Assembly: GCA_964542765.1 (NCBI GenBank)
Contig: CAZIVO010000026.1
Coordinates: 1-37,566 of the forward strand
Source of the DNA: CAZIVO01 sp964542765
GTDB taxonomy: Bacteria > Planctomycetota > UBA1135 > UBA2386
DNA length: 37,566 bases
Direction: 5' to 3'
The position numbers and the translations under genes are program-made. The notes beneath the pieces are model-generated. The model had not been told where the DNA came from and ran no database searches. It saw only the letters and a list, made by a program, of their open reading frames with translations. Below, piece by piece: positions 16,588 through 26,003 of this stretch (positions are counted from its first letter, which is position 1; each line of letters starts with the position of its first letter).

Positions 16588-19500
16588 TTACTGCGCGAGA
16601 TCCTGGTGACCGCTCCAGCGCTGTGCCAGCACCACCATCGATTCGGTCAGCAGATCCGTGACCGGGAGTTTGCCAAGGAGCGATATATCGAAGTCCGCTT
16701 CCGTTTCCATGACCATGCCACGCAGGGTGATGTAGCGGTTGCGATAGCCGTCGAGGACGCTGCGCATCGCGTCTGCGGAGATGAAGTCATGGAATTCGAC
16801 GTGCATCAGGGTCAGTCCCACGGTTTGGTTGCCCTGGACTTCCGGGACCATGATGAATTCGCGGTGATCGCTCGCTCCGATAGCCGCGAGGATCTCGCGT
16901 TCGACAGCAACGCGATGCTTGGTTCCGCGCAGTTCGGGGTTGGCCTCGACGCGGGAAGACATGGAGGCGGCAATGCCTGAGCTGCTGATGATGTGGATGG
17001 TGGCTTCGTCTTCGACCGGGCCATCGATGCGGTAGCGTGTGTGTCCGATGACCTTGCTGACCGCGGAGTCCAGAGCGGCGAGGCTCTTCAACTCGCTGTA
17101 GGAGATCAATTCGCGTGGGGCGCCCGTGGCCAGAAGTTGTTTGACCAGCGGGATGGTCAGCAGGGCTTCGTCGGCACGGGAGATTCCGACAGTCACGGTC
17201 TTCGCCTGATGCTTGATTGCATCCACGGGCCGCGTCAATTCCTCGATCGCGTGTGTCAGGGCATCGTTGAAGGCTTCGATGACGATTCCCGGCGATCCTG
17301 GCTCATCATTTTCTGCTGCCCAGGAATCCAGCGGCGTGATCCCGAGGACATATCGCAGCGCTGTGACCAGTTCGATGGCGGTGCTGGCTTCGAGGTGGCC
17401 GTCGTAATCATGTTTCGCCAACCCTGCGAACAGTGAGTCAGCCGCTGTCTTGATGCTGGAACTCAACACCAACATCGGGTCTTCGGTCGTTCCCGATGAG
17501 ACGAGCTCCTCGATGGCGCTGCGCATTTCGCGCAGGGGCAGGGCCAGGTTGTCTATGGCGAGCGCAGCTTCGTAGCCGAAGAGATGTCCGACCATCGTCG
17601 ACAGGATGAAGGCCAGGGATGGATGGACAGCGGGGACTGTCAGGTTGGCGATGGAAGCGGTGAAGCGACCTTCTTCGCCCTCGGTGACGATGGTGATGGG
17701 AGCGGCCTTGTGCGCGCGGTAGATGGCCACTTCCTTGGCCACGTCATCCGCGGTGGAACCCTTCAGGCCCGCCGCGCATACGAGGATGAGTGGTTCGGAA
17801 GACAGGTCGATGTGCTTCTTGTCCTCGGTGGCGTCGCAGGCGATCGATTTGTAGCAGAGTTCGGAAAGTTTGATCCGGACCTCTTCGGCAGCGACCCGAT
17901 TCTTGCCGTTGCCGACGATGGCCCAGTAGCGGCGCTGAGGCGCGTGATCACGCGCCACTGCACGGATCACATCGACATGTTCGAGGATCTTTGTCATCGC
18001 TGCCGGCAAGCTCCGCATCGACTCGAGAAGCTTTGCTGCGAACGCTTGGTCTCCTTCGCCGGTTTCGCGGGCGATCGCCAGTGCCAGCAGAAAGCCTGCA
18101 GCGATCTGAGAGTAGAAGGCCTTCGTCGAGGCGACGCTCATCTCGACATCGCGTCCATCGGAGGTGTAGAGCACGCCATCGGATTTGTCCGTCAAGTCGC
18201 TGTTGCGACGGTTGACGATGGAGATGACGGCGGCTCCCCGCGCCCGGACCAGATCTACGGTGCGATTCGTATCGGTGGTCGTGCCCGATTGACTGATGGC
18301 GATGACCAGATAGCCCGACATATCTTCGAGCATCCCGAATCCGGAGAGTTCGGTTGCCGGCGTGGCAATGACCCGCAGGCTGGTGCCAGCCAGCGCTTCG
18401 GCCATCGCTGCAGCTACACCTTGTCCGGCGACGGCGGCGGTTCCCTGCCCGATCACCAGGACGTGGTGGAAGGAGCCATCGGAGATCCTGAGTCGCACGG
18501 ACTCGGGAAGAGATTCGTATCCGAGTTCTATCTGTGGCTTGCCGTGCTCCTCGCGGATCTTGCCGCGCAGTGTCTTCTGGAAGGAGAGAGGGGCTTCGGA
18601 AATTTCCTTCAGGAGAAAGTGGCGGAACTTGCCGCGGTCGATATCACGCGTGGTGATCTCGGCGGTTTGAAGATCATCATCGGTGACGGGTAGTGGGGTG
18701 CCGTCATAGGCGATCCTGTGGATGCCGGTGAGATCGCCGGCGTGTCTGCGATCGAGACAAAGGATCTGGCCACGACTCGCTCCGGGATTCTGTGGATTTC
18801 CCGGAGTCTCTCCGTCCATCCGCAAGTAGCGCGAGGTCTCCTCGACGATTCCATATGGCTCGCTTGCGATGACGTAGGCGTCTTCCGCCATGCCGACGTA
18901 AAGGGCCTGTCCGCTGCCATGCAAGGCGAGCAGGAGTTGCTCGGGATGGTCTGCGGCCGAGGCGGCAACGGCGACGGAACCGACGAAAGAGGAAACCGTG
19001 CTCCGGAAAGCGTCTTCGGGCGTGTCGCCGCGGCCGAGTCGACGTGAGATCAGAACAGGGATGACCTTTGCATCCGTCGTGATCTCTTCGGCGATCTGCA
19101 GGTTTTCTTGTTCGCGAAGGGTTTCGTGGTTGTCAACGTCGCCATTGAGCGCGGCGACGACAAACGGCTTGTCGGTTGCCTCGCCAGCTTCCGAGCTGTC
19201 GAGTGGGTGGGCATTCGATTCGCTGATGATGCCGACGCTCGCCCAGCGCGTATGGCTCAAGACCACTGCTTCAGCTTCGTCGTTTGCGAGCGCCGCTTGC
19301 AGCAAGGGATCGCGTCGGATGGTCGATCTCAGCTTGCGGACATTGTCTCCCAGCTCACCTATCTCGGCAGCCGCCTTGTAGATGAAGCTCAGATGATCGC
19401 CAGGTGTGGTTACGGCTTGCGATGTGAAGAGGGGATCTCGCCCCCGGTCTTGCAGGATCTCGACAATCTCGGGAGAACTCAGATCCAGGCCATGGTTGGT

Positions 19501-20037
19501 GATGAGGATGTTGATCCCTGCCGAATCTCTGCCGCGCACCTCGAGACGATCGATCGCACTCAGAGCCGTTTGGATGGAGGCGAAGGCCTCGATCGCCGCT
19601 GTGCCGGCACCCTCACCGGCGAGATCCTTGACAGCTTCGGCATTGCGCAGCCGATCGCGCCGTATCGACCAGAGAAGGTCTTTCACTTGCACGAGAGAGG
19701 AGTTGACAGCTTCGAGTGCTTCCAGAGGGAGTTCGTTCTCGCTGCCGTCCAGGTCCTGCTCGATCTTTTCGACGCGGCTTTCAGCGTCATCGAGCAGGGT
19801 CTTCAGGTCTTCAACGAGTTGTGGGTTCGCGAGCAAGCAGACCAGCCCGGGGACTCCTTGCAGTGAGGTGGCGATCGCGCCGAGCTTTTCTGCGCAATGA
19901 CCGAGGCCGACCTCCAGGTTCCCCTCGATCCGTTCGGGCAAGAGTTCGCAGGCGGTGGTGAGCAGGCGGTGGAGTTCTCCACCATCAGGGGTCTCTCGTT
20001 GAGCCCGCCGCCTCAGGACTGCCAGGATTCCGCACAT
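16588..20037 (-). CDS. extended glutamine-fructose-6-phosphate aminotransferase (GlmS-like)
   Basis: At 1149 residues this is nearly twice the usual GlmS (about 610). Cys2 (MCGILAVL) is the class II amidotransferase nucleophile. About 155 extra charged, coiled-coil-like residues then separate it from RGRDSAGI (168-175). HTRWASVG (262-269), LNGDVDN with N298-G299, and D322 fit the glutaminase site. The linker FRHFLLKEISEAP (471-483) matches the GlmS hinge. SIS1 holds ISQSGTTTDTN (581-591) and VASTKAF (635-641). SIS2 spans about 700-840 with KKH at 740-742. QAKTVTV (944-950) resembles the catalytic C-tail LAKSVTVE of GlmS, but 200 more residues follow. It would make glucosamine-6-phosphate. The extensions may add regulation. 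It lies 30 bp after ferredoxin, with TATAAA and GGCAAGAG in that gap. Confidence 0.88.
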   Translation of the reverse strand: MCGILAVLRRRAQRETPDGGELHRLLTTACELLPERIEGNLEVGLGHCAEKLGAIATSLQGVPGLVCLLANPQLVEDLKTLLDDAESRVEKIEQDLDGSENELPLEALEAVNSSLVQVKDLLWSIRRDRLRNAEAVKDLAGEGAGTAAIEAFASIQTALSAIDRLEVRGRDSAGINILITNHGLDLSSPEIVEILQDRGRDPLFTSQAVTTPGDHLSFIYKAAAEIGELGDNVRKLRSTIRRDPLLQAALANDEAEAVVLSHTRWASVGIISESNAHPLDSSEAGEATDKPFVVAALNGDVDNHETLREQENLQIAEEITTDAKVIPVLISRRLGRGDTPEDAFRSTVSSFVGSVAVAASAADHPEQLLLALHGSGQALYVGMAEDAYVIASEPYGIVEETSRYLRMDGETPGNPQNPGASRGQILCLDRRHAGDLTGIHRIAYDGTPLPVTDDDLQTAEITTRDIDRGKFRHFLLKEISEAPLSFQKTLRGKIREEHGKPQIELGYESLPESVRLRISDGSFHHVLVIGQGTAAVAGQGVAAAMAEALAGTSLRVIATPATELSGFGMLEDMSGYLVIAISQSGTTTDTNRTVDLVRARGAAVISIVNRRNSDLTDKSDGVLYTSDGRDVEMSVASTKAFYSQIAAGFLLALAIARETGEGDQAFAAKLLESMRSLPAAMTKILEHVDVIRAVARDHAPQRRYWAIVGNGKNRVAAEEVRIKLSELCYKSIACDATEDKKHIDLSSEPLILVCAAGLKGSTADDVAKEVAIYRAHKAAPITIVTEGEEGRFTASIANLTVPAVHPSLAFILSTMVGHLFGYEAALAIDNLALPLREMRSAIEELVSSGTTEDPMLVLSSSIKTAADSLFAGLAKHDYDGHLEASTAIELVTALRYVLGITPLDSWAAENDEPGSPGIVIEAFNDALTHAIEELTRPVDAIKHQAKTVTVGISRADEALLTIPLVKQLLATGAPRELISYSELKSLAALDSAVSKVIGHTRYRIDGPVEDEATIHIISSSGIAASMSSRVEANPELRGTKHRVAVEREILAAIGASDHREFIMVPEVQGNQTVGLTLMHVEFHDFISADAMRSVLDGYRNRYITLRGMVMETEADFDISLLGKLPVTDLLTESMVVLAQRWSGHQDLAQ

Positions 20038-20046
20038 GCTCTTGCC

Positions 20047-20052
20047 TTTATA
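20047..20052 (-). promoter_or_regulatory. candidate internal -10 before the GlmS-like gene
   Basis: On the minus strand this reads TATAAA, one mismatch from consensus, and it lies in the 30-bp gap between ferredoxin and the GlmS-like start. The -35 at 17 bp (ATAACT) is poor. It may give extra transcription of the GlmS-like gene. Confidence 0.25.
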
Positions 20053-20067
20053 GCGGCATGAGGGGCG

Positions 20068-20274
20068 TCAGTTATCTTCGAACTTGATGACCTCGACGGG
20101 ACAGTCCTCGATGGCATCGCGGATTTCCTCGTCCTTCGTGGCGAACCAGGAAGATGCTTCCGGTCGGATGACGCAGTCGAGCCCATCCTCGACCAGGAAA
20201 GCCTCTGGTGCGATTTCCTCGCACAGGCTGCAGGAGATGCAGCCTTCTTCGATCCAGAGCTTCTTGATGGTCAT
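20068..20274 (-). CDS. ferredoxin, single [4Fe-4S] type
   Basis: A 68-residue protein starting MTIKKLWIEEG. Its cysteines lie in CISCSLC and, near the C-terminus, DCPVEVI, giving the C-x2-C-x2-C...C-P pattern of a one-cluster bacterial ferredoxin. It is acidic and cytosolic. It is the first gene of the minus-strand group ending with the nucleotidyltransferase. What it donates electrons to is unknown, since no redox enzyme is adjacent. No Shine-Dalgarno is seen before the ATG. A small inverted repeat CCGGG/CCCGG (20286-20300) lies in its leader. Confidence 0.93.
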   Translation of the reverse strand: MTIKKLWIEEGCISCSLCEEIAPEAFLVEDGLDCVIRPEASSWFATKDEEIRDAIEDCPVEVIKFEDN

Positions 20275-20348
20275 GGTGGGTGGTTCCGGGCTTGTCCCGG
20301 GCGCCCTGGTCGTAGCGCGGGGCCTTGGCGAATCAATTCATGGATTAG

Positions 20349-20394
20349 CGCGAACGGGCACGATGCCCTGTGAGGGTGCGTCGTGCCCGTCGCG
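20349..20394 (-). terminator. long hairpin after the secreted protein gene
   Basis: CGCG (20349-20352) and ACGGGCACGA (20354-20363) pair perfectly with TCGTGCCCGT (20381-20390) and CGCG (20391-20394), leaving one bulged A. CCCT/AGGG pairs inside the loop. It lies 25 bp past the stop of the minus-strand secreted protein and before the ferredoxin start. No T-run follows on either strand, so it is an atypical terminator or an RNA-stabilising element. A second hairpin, GAGCC/GGCTC (20403-20419), reaches into the stop codon. Confidence 0.5.
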
Positions 20395-20418
20395 AAGTGG
20401 TGGAGCCTTTATATGGCT

Positions 20419-21471
20419 CTACTTCTTTGCGTCCTTGCAGCTGAGACTGACGGCGTTGGTCGTGCCGAGAGTGGTGCTGTTCCTGACCTTGGCGAGGAAC
20501 GCGGCCTGGATGCCCAGGGCCACGGCTCTACCAGCCTTGAAGGTGAACTTGGCGGAGGAGGGGTTTTTCCATGCCACCACGGTGGTGGGATCGGCATAGA
20601 TCATGCACCTGCTGCCCGGGACCTTGATGCCCTTGGCGTTGGCCTTGCCGAGGATCAGCACGGTTGGGGCGTCCTTGGGGATATTCCTCGTCGTCAAGCT
20701 GAGGGTGTTGTCGGTTTTTCCAGGAGTGACCTTGCCGGTCAGCCCAGCACCGCAGCCCCTGCCATAGGGTCGCATCGCTGCGCAGTTGCTACCACCGCCG
20801 CCACCGCCGCCGGCACTGAAGGTGACGCTGACGGAACCCGAGTAGCCGGCGCTGCCCTTGGCCTTGACGGCCGCGGAACCGCTACTGGTGATGGTGATGG
20901 TGAGGCCCTTGGAGCCGGTGGTGAAGGGCGTAGACTTCCGGCTGGTTTTACCCTTCCCGGAGAACTTGGCGACATCCTTGCCGTCGACCTTGACGGCGAA
21001 GTTCATCGTCGCGCCGGCCGCGGTGGTGCGGCGGTTGGTGAAGGCGATGGTCAAGGTTCCCTTGGTGTTGGGCTTGACGGTGCCGGTCCAGGTGATGGCG
21101 TGCGCAGCACCGGCCTTGCCGCCCTTGGTGGTGGTGGTGCCGGCCGATGCCGAACCCTTCGCTTCGGTGGTTTGCGCCGAGCCCATCTCGCTGGCGACAA
21201 CGCCTGCGGCTGTCTTCGAGGCGATAGCCTGCGCCGAGGAAGAGGCGGAAGCACTGGCTGTTGCCGTTCTGCCCGAGCCTTCACGCGCCATGGAGCGACT
21301 GGCGAGACCCGGCTTGCCGGCGGTGCCCTTCTTGACGCTGTTCGAATCGTTGGCCTTGCCAGCGGAGGCGGTCGTGCCGTAGTCCGTCGCGGTCTTCAAA
21401 GGGCTCGTCTTCTGGGCGGAAAGCCCGACGGCCAGGATGGAAGTTGTTACTGCGGTGAGAAGAAGCTTCAT
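20419..21471 (-). CDS. secreted Gly/Ala/Thr-rich protein with C-terminal Cys module
   Basis: A 350-residue exported protein (signal LLLTAVTTSILAVGLSA). Residues 25-120 are low-complexity in Ser, Thr, Ala, Gly and Lys, likely disordered and a possible modification target. Residues 125-220 look like a beta-sandwich (TWTGTVKPNTKGTLTIAF and NFAVKVDG). A run of seven Gly (221-227) is a linker. From 236 comes YGRGCGAGLTG, then VLILGKAN and VPGSRC. This matches in order the YGVGCGG, LLLGVA and GMPGC of the protein at 5349, so both carry the same C-terminal module. The function is unknown; a surface or structural role is likely. AAGGA lies 13 bp before the ATG, and a CTGTCA-17-TAGATT pair ends 5 bp before it. 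Confidence 0.82.
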   Translation of the reverse strand: MKLLLTAVTTSILAVGLSAQKTSPLKTATDYGTTASAGKANDSNSVKKGTAGKPGLASRSMAREGSGRTATASASASSSAQAIASKTAAGVVASEMGSAQTTEAKGSASAGTTTTKGGKAGAAHAITWTGTVKPNTKGTLTIAFTNRRTTAAGATMNFAVKVDGKDVAKFSGKGKTSRKSTPFTTGSKGLTITITSSGSAAVKAKGSAGYSGSVSVTFSAGGGGGGGSNCAAMRPYGRGCGAGLTGKVTPGKTDNTLSLTTRNIPKDAPTVLILGKANAKGIKVPGSRCMIYADPTTVVAWKNPSSAKFTFKAGRAVALGIQAAFLAKVRNSTTLGTTNAVSLSCKDAKK

Positions 21472-21774
21472 CGTTAAATCTATGTCCTTGTGAGAGTGGT
21501 GACAGGGGAGGGATCATTCATCGCTGCTGGCGAAACGGGTTCACGGGGTGCCTAGTCGACGGGATACGCCATGCGATGTTGCGGCAGGTTAGAGAGTTTT
21601 TAGGGGTTGGGGAAGAGCAGGAAGGGCAATAGATTTGTCCCGTCACGGGAAATTTTCCGGGTTTGGCCCCCCAACGCTTCTTTCGGCCTGCCGGCTTCGG
21701 GATGGGCGAAATCTCGGTTCCGTGACCCTTCACTCGGCCAGGATCTGCCGTAGTCCCACGGTTGCGGTAATCTG
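21472..21774. other. 303-bp divergent intergenic region
   Basis: This separates the minus-strand secreted protein from the lamin-tail/CotH gene. A small palindrome GGAAATTTTCC (21648-21658) sits near the middle and a purine-rich stretch at 21604-21627. No gene is evident. Promoters for both neighbours are expected here. Confidence 0.5.
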
Positions 21775-24519
21775 ATGAACATGCCCAGGCTCTTTCCCTC
21801 GATCGTGCTGGTCTCATGGCTGTCGGCCAGCCTCCTGGGAGCTCAAATTCCGAGTGTCCTGATCAGCGAGTTCATGGCGTCCAACGACCGAACCCTGCTC
21901 GATCAGGACCGGGAAGATTCCGACTGGATCGAGATCCACAATGCCGGCAGCAAGGGCGTCGATCTCGGCGGGTGGTATTTGACCGACGATGGCAGATCTC
22001 TTCGCAAGTGGGGCTTCCCGTCACCGACGCTCATCGCGCCAGGGGGCTTCCTTGTCGTCTTCGCATCGGCAAAGAATCGCGCGGTTTCGGGTAAGCAACT
22101 CCACACCAACTTTGAATTGCGGGCATCGGGCGAGTTTCTTGCACTGGTTGCTCCAGGCGGCCAGCAGATCGCATCGGCGTTCAGCCCATACCCGAGCCAG
22201 ATGACCGAGGTCTCCTACGGTGTTGCTTTTCGGTCCGGCCCGACGAAGGACCGCGTCTACTTCACCAAGGCGACCCCTGGCCAGAGCAATGGCATCGGCG
22301 ATCCGGTCTTCACGGGTGTGACGCATCGCCCTGCTCAGCCGACAGTCACCGATGACCTTGTGATCGAGGCATCGGCTCTGACACCTCCCGGCGCCAGAAC
22401 GGCCAGTGCCGAACTCAGATATCGCATCGACTACGGGGCGGAAAGCCTGTCGAAGATGAGTGATGACGGACGAGCCCCAGATCGTCTCGGTGGCGATGGG
22501 ATCTGGACAGGTGTGATTCCACGGGGCACGGCGCCGGCGGGCCGCATGCTTCGCTGGCGAGTGACGGCAAAGACTGGCGGCAACGCAGCGTTTCGCGCAC
22601 CGCTCTTCCACAACCCCACGAATTCGCCGGAATACTGCGGCACGGTGATCGCGGACCCCAAGGTGACATCGAAGTTGACGACCATCCACTGGTTTGTCCA
22701 GGACCCCAGCAAGGCGATGGGAACGTCAGGGACGCGGTGTTCGCTCTGGCTCGCAGGAAAATTCTACGACAATGTTTTCGTCCGTCGTCGGGGTGGAAGC
22801 ACCGGCCGCTACACGAAGAGGAACTTCAAGTTCGACTTCAACAAGGGTGATCATTTCCTGTTCGATCCGAGCCATCCTCCGGTCGAGGAGATCAATCTCA
22901 ACGCCACATGGTCGGATAAGTCCTTCGTGCGCCAGGTGCTGTCATGGGAGACCTACGGCCAAGCCGGCGTTGCCAGCGGCCTCTCTTTCCCGGTTCGATT
23001 GCAGCAGAACGGCAGTTTCCACAGTGTCGCAGCTTTCGTTGAACAGCCGGACGAGGATCTCCTTGCTCGCAATGGTCTCGACCCTCACGGGACTCTCTAC
23101 AAGATGTACAACACCTTCACGAGCAGCACGCGCGTGGAGAAGAAGACGCGTCGCTGGGAGAGCAACACCGACCTTGCGAAGTTCATCGCCGGTGTGAGTG
23201 GTTCGAGCGGCACCCAGCGCGAGCGTTTTCTTTTCGATCACGTTGATTTACCGGCGACGCTCAATTACCTGGCAGCAACGGTGATCATCGAAGACACCGA
23301 TCACCCGCACAAGAACCACTATCTCTACCGGGATACGATGGGCGATGGAGAGTGGCGGTTCCTTCCCTGGGACAAGGACCTGACCTTCGGACGCAACTAT
23401 CTTCGCGGCTATGGTGTCTTGAACGATCTTTTGTGGGCGAATCAGGATCCCGTCTGCCACCCTCTGCTCGGCGATGCGGCGCATCCCAATCACGATCGAC
23501 ACTGGAATCGCCTGATCGAGGCTTGCCACAGTACCCCGCGTATCCGGTCCATGTTCCTGCGGCGATTGCGCACGCTGATGGACCGCTTGCTACAGAGCCC
23601 CGGCACACCACGGACAAGCAGGCACTTCGAGAAACGACTGGATGCGCTCAAGGCCTTGATGTCAGCGGATGTGGCGCTGGACAAGGCTCGCTGGGGCGTG
23701 CCTGCCTGGGGCAACCGGAGTTATGACTTCAAGACGGCTCTCGGTCGCCTCGAAAACCTCTATCTCGTACCTCGACGAACTCACCTGTTCGTGACCCACA
23801 GTTCTTCGGCGACGGGGATCATTCCCGCGGCGCAAAAACCGGGCGTCAAGCTCGTGATCGCCGCTGTGCAGGCCGAACCGACCTCGGGAAATCAGGACGA
23901 GGAATACATCGAGTTCGCCAACCCCAGCAATGACGCCATCGACATCTCGGGATGGAACCTCTTCGGCGGAGTGGAGTTCGCCTTCGAGCCGGGCACGGTG
24001 GTCCCCGCCAACGGGTCTGTTTATGTCTCGCCCGACCCACGGACGTTTCGCGCCCGCAGTTCCGACCCTCGCGGTGGCCAGGGATTGCTGGTTGTCGGGC
24101 CCTACAAGGGGCATCTGGAGCCGACCGATTCGCTCAGCCTCTACGACCAAAGGGGGCGGCGGGTAGCGGAGAAGGGTGGGCTGGCCTACACGCTGACCAC
24201 CAAGGGCAAGGGTGATGTGAGCCTGAAGGTTCGCGGGGCTCCCGCAGGGGCGGAACTGTTCGTCTTGTTTTCCCTCAATACTCGACATCGCCTTGGCTGC
24301 GGCCCGCTGCTGGGGCTTGGGACCGACGCGCTCGGAACGGTCAGTGTGCCGATCAACACCCACCCCTTCCATGTTCTTGCGAGTCCGGCGGGCGACTACA
24401 ATTTCTCGGCACCGGCGGGCACCGTGCCTTTCGGCCTGACACTCGACAGCCGCGCCTTGCGGATCGACATCCCTGCCTGGAAGCTCGAGGTGAGTCGCGT
24501 GTTACGGGTTCGCTTTTGA
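21775..24519 (+). CDS. secreted lamin-tail / CotH kinase protein
   Basis: A 914-residue exported protein with signal LFPSIVLVSWLSASLLGAQ. Residues 27-140 are a lamin-tail domain (ISEFMASNDRT, DWIEIHNAGSKGVDLGGW, APGGFLVVFA). A strand-rich linker follows. Residues 330-620 are a CotH kinase: RRRGGSTGRYTKRNFKFDF, INLNATWSDKSFVRQVL, and the metal site LPWDKDLTFG with D533 and D535. A second lamin-tail domain (about 692-800) contains EYIEFANPSNDAIDISGW. The last 90 residues are a beta-rich tail with GCGPLLGLG. CotH proteins of this layout are common in planctomycete genomes and are thought to act at the cell surface. The start is ATG 21775, with a second ATG two codons on. The sulfatase gene begins about 30 bp later, so the two may be co-transcribed. 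Confidence 0.92.
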   Translation: MNMPRLFPSIVLVSWLSASLLGAQIPSVLISEFMASNDRTLLDQDREDSDWIEIHNAGSKGVDLGGWYLTDDGRSLRKWGFPSPTLIAPGGFLVVFASAKNRAVSGKQLHTNFELRASGEFLALVAPGGQQIASAFSPYPSQMTEVSYGVAFRSGPTKDRVYFTKATPGQSNGIGDPVFTGVTHRPAQPTVTDDLVIEASALTPPGARTASAELRYRIDYGAESLSKMSDDGRAPDRLGGDGIWTGVIPRGTAPAGRMLRWRVTAKTGGNAAFRAPLFHNPTNSPEYCGTVIADPKVTSKLTTIHWFVQDPSKAMGTSGTRCSLWLAGKFYDNVFVRRRGGSTGRYTKRNFKFDFNKGDHFLFDPSHPPVEEINLNATWSDKSFVRQVLSWETYGQAGVASGLSFPVRLQQNGSFHSVAAFVEQPDEDLLARNGLDPHGTLYKMYNTFTSSTRVEKKTRRWESNTDLAKFIAGVSGSSGTQRERFLFDHVDLPATLNYLAATVIIEDTDHPHKNHYLYRDTMGDGEWRFLPWDKDLTFGRNYLRGYGVLNDLLWANQDPVCHPLLGDAAHPNHDRHWNRLIEACHSTPRIRSMFLRRLRTLMDRLLQSPGTPRTSRHFEKRLDALKALMSADVALDKARWGVPAWGNRSYDFKTALGRLENLYLVPRRTHLFVTHSSSATGIIPAAQKPGVKLVIAAVQAEPTSGNQDEEYIEFANPSNDAIDISGWNLFGGVEFAFEPGTVVPANGSVYVSPDPRTFRARSSDPRGGQGLLVVGPYKGHLEPTDSLSLYDQRGRRVAEKGGLAYTLTTKGKGDVSLKVRGAPAGAELFVLFSLNTRHRLGCGPLLGLGTDALGTVSVPINTHPFHVLASPAGDYNFSAPAGTVPFGLTLDSRALRIDIPAWKLEVSRVLRVRF

Positions 24520-24550
24520 GTCCGATCCCGTTGTTCGGGGTATTGTGGTG

Positions 24551-25921
24551 ATGATGATATCCATGCGTGCAGGGCAAGGTTTAGTTCTCGCCGCTTTGGT
24601 GGTTTCGGCTGTTGTCGGTCAGGCCCCGAATACTGAACGGCCTAACTTCATCGTTGTCATGACCGACGATCAGGGTTGGGGCGATGCCCGCTACAACGGC
24701 CACGAGGAGATCCAAACACCTCATCTGGATGCCATGTCGCGTGCCGGCATTCGCTTCGATCGTTTCTACGCCACGGCCTCCATGTGCAGCCCGACCCGTG
24801 CGGCCACTCTGACCGGGCGGAGCAACCTGAGGTTGGGTATCGGCGGGCCGATTGCGGCCGGCCGTGGCCACCTCGCGGCGGAGGAGATCACCATCGCCGA
24901 GGCGCTCGAGCCGAAGGGATACGTCAGTGGCCATTTCGGCAAGTGGCATGTTGGCGACATCGTCAATGACGCGGATCAAACCCACGTCATGCATCCCGGG
25001 ATGGCTGGCTTCGGGGAGTGGTTTTCGACCCGTAACGTGTTGCCGACGCTCGACCCGTACCGGGGCAAGTTCGATAAGAGTCAGCACTACTATCACAACG
25101 GCCGGTATGTCCCCGAGAGCGAGGGTATCACCGGCGATGATTCGAAGATCGTGATGGACGCGGCACTGAGGTTCATCACCGCCCGCGCCGAGGCGGGGGG
25201 ACCGTTCTTTGCCTTCATCTGTTTTCATGCGGTACACAAGCCGCTCGGTTTGATCGAAGACTTCGCCTTGCCCTACGCCAGCGTCGAGGACAAGAATCGC
25301 CGGATCTACTATTCCAATATCACCGCCATCGACGCGGCGATGGGTAGCTTGCGCAGCCGTTTGCGTGAACTGGGAATCGCAGAGAATTCGTTGCTGTTGT
25401 TTTGCTCGGACAACGGACCCAACCTCAAGGGTGAAGAGGGTGCCGGCCCTGGATCCAAGGGGCCCTTCAGGGGTCGCAAGGGGCAGCTCTACGAGGGAGG
25501 CATCCTCGTGCCGGGTTTGCTGGAATGGCCCGCCGTCGTCGGTGAAGGTCGCGTTGTCGATACTCCGGTCATCACCAGCGATCTCTTTCCGACCTTCCTC
25601 GAGCTTGCCAGCGTGGAGTTGCCCGATCGCCCTTACGATGGGGTCAGTATCGCCTCTCTGATCCGTGGCGATGGATCACTGCCCGAGAGGGATCTGTGTT
25701 TTTCCACCAAGGGTTGGCTGGCGATCCAGAGCAGGGGTCGCAAGCTGGTCCGGCAAAAAGGCCGGTCGGCCGCGTTCCAACTCTATGATTTGACGGCGGA
25801 TCCTTGCGAGAAGACCGACCTGGCTTCCGATCAGCCGGCGGTGGTTTCCGAACTTCGCGGCAAGCTCGATGCCTGGGTCAAGGCCTGTGAAGAGAGCCAA
25901 TCCGGCGCTGACTATCGTTGA
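24551..25921 (+). CDS. secreted sulfatase (formylglycine type)
   Basis: A protein of about 456 residues with a signal peptide (LVLAALVVSAVVGQ). ATG starts at 24551, 24554 and 24563 are all possible. TDDQGWGD near residue 40 supplies metal Asp residues. The motif CSPTRAATLTG is the C-x-P-x-R formylglycine site of type I sulfatases. GKWHVGD and the late CSDNGPN give further active-site residues. FPTFLELAS and YDLTADPCEKTDL are typical of the family's C-terminal half. It hydrolyses sulfate esters, probably on algal or other sulfated polysaccharides. A maturation enzyme (FGE or anSME) is needed and is not in the window. The length is normal for the family. Confidence 0.95.
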   Translation: MMISMRAGQGLVLAALVVSAVVGQAPNTERPNFIVVMTDDQGWGDARYNGHEEIQTPHLDAMSRAGIRFDRFYATASMCSPTRAATLTGRSNLRLGIGGPIAAGRGHLAAEEITIAEALEPKGYVSGHFGKWHVGDIVNDADQTHVMHPGMAGFGEWFSTRNVLPTLDPYRGKFDKSQHYYHNGRYVPESEGITGDDSKIVMDAALRFITARAEAGGPFFAFICFHAVHKPLGLIEDFALPYASVEDKNRRIYYSNITAIDAAMGSLRSRLRELGIAENSLLLFCSDNGPNLKGEEGAGPGSKGPFRGRKGQLYEGGILVPGLLEWPAVVGEGRVVDTPVITSDLFPTFLELASVELPDRPYDGVSIASLIRGDGSLPERDLCFSTKGWLAIQSRGRKLVRQKGRSAAFQLYDLTADPCEKTDLASDQPAVVSELRGKLDAWVKACEESQSGADYR

Positions 25922-26003
25922 TCGTCAGCGAGCCGTGCGGGAAGTCGTTGCCTGCGGGATTCTCGGCCACCACCGCTTTCCTTGGAGGTTAGCATGGGCC
26001 GGT

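Noticed and set aside
17584..18693. 369-residue plus-strand ORF
   Set aside because: It is antisense to the well-supported GlmS-like gene, a common effect of high GC codon bias.
20383..21477. 364-residue plus-strand ORF, rich in Gly and Arg
   Set aside because: The minus-strand protein has a signal peptide and a Cys module shared with another protein here; the plus frame is its low-complexity shadow.
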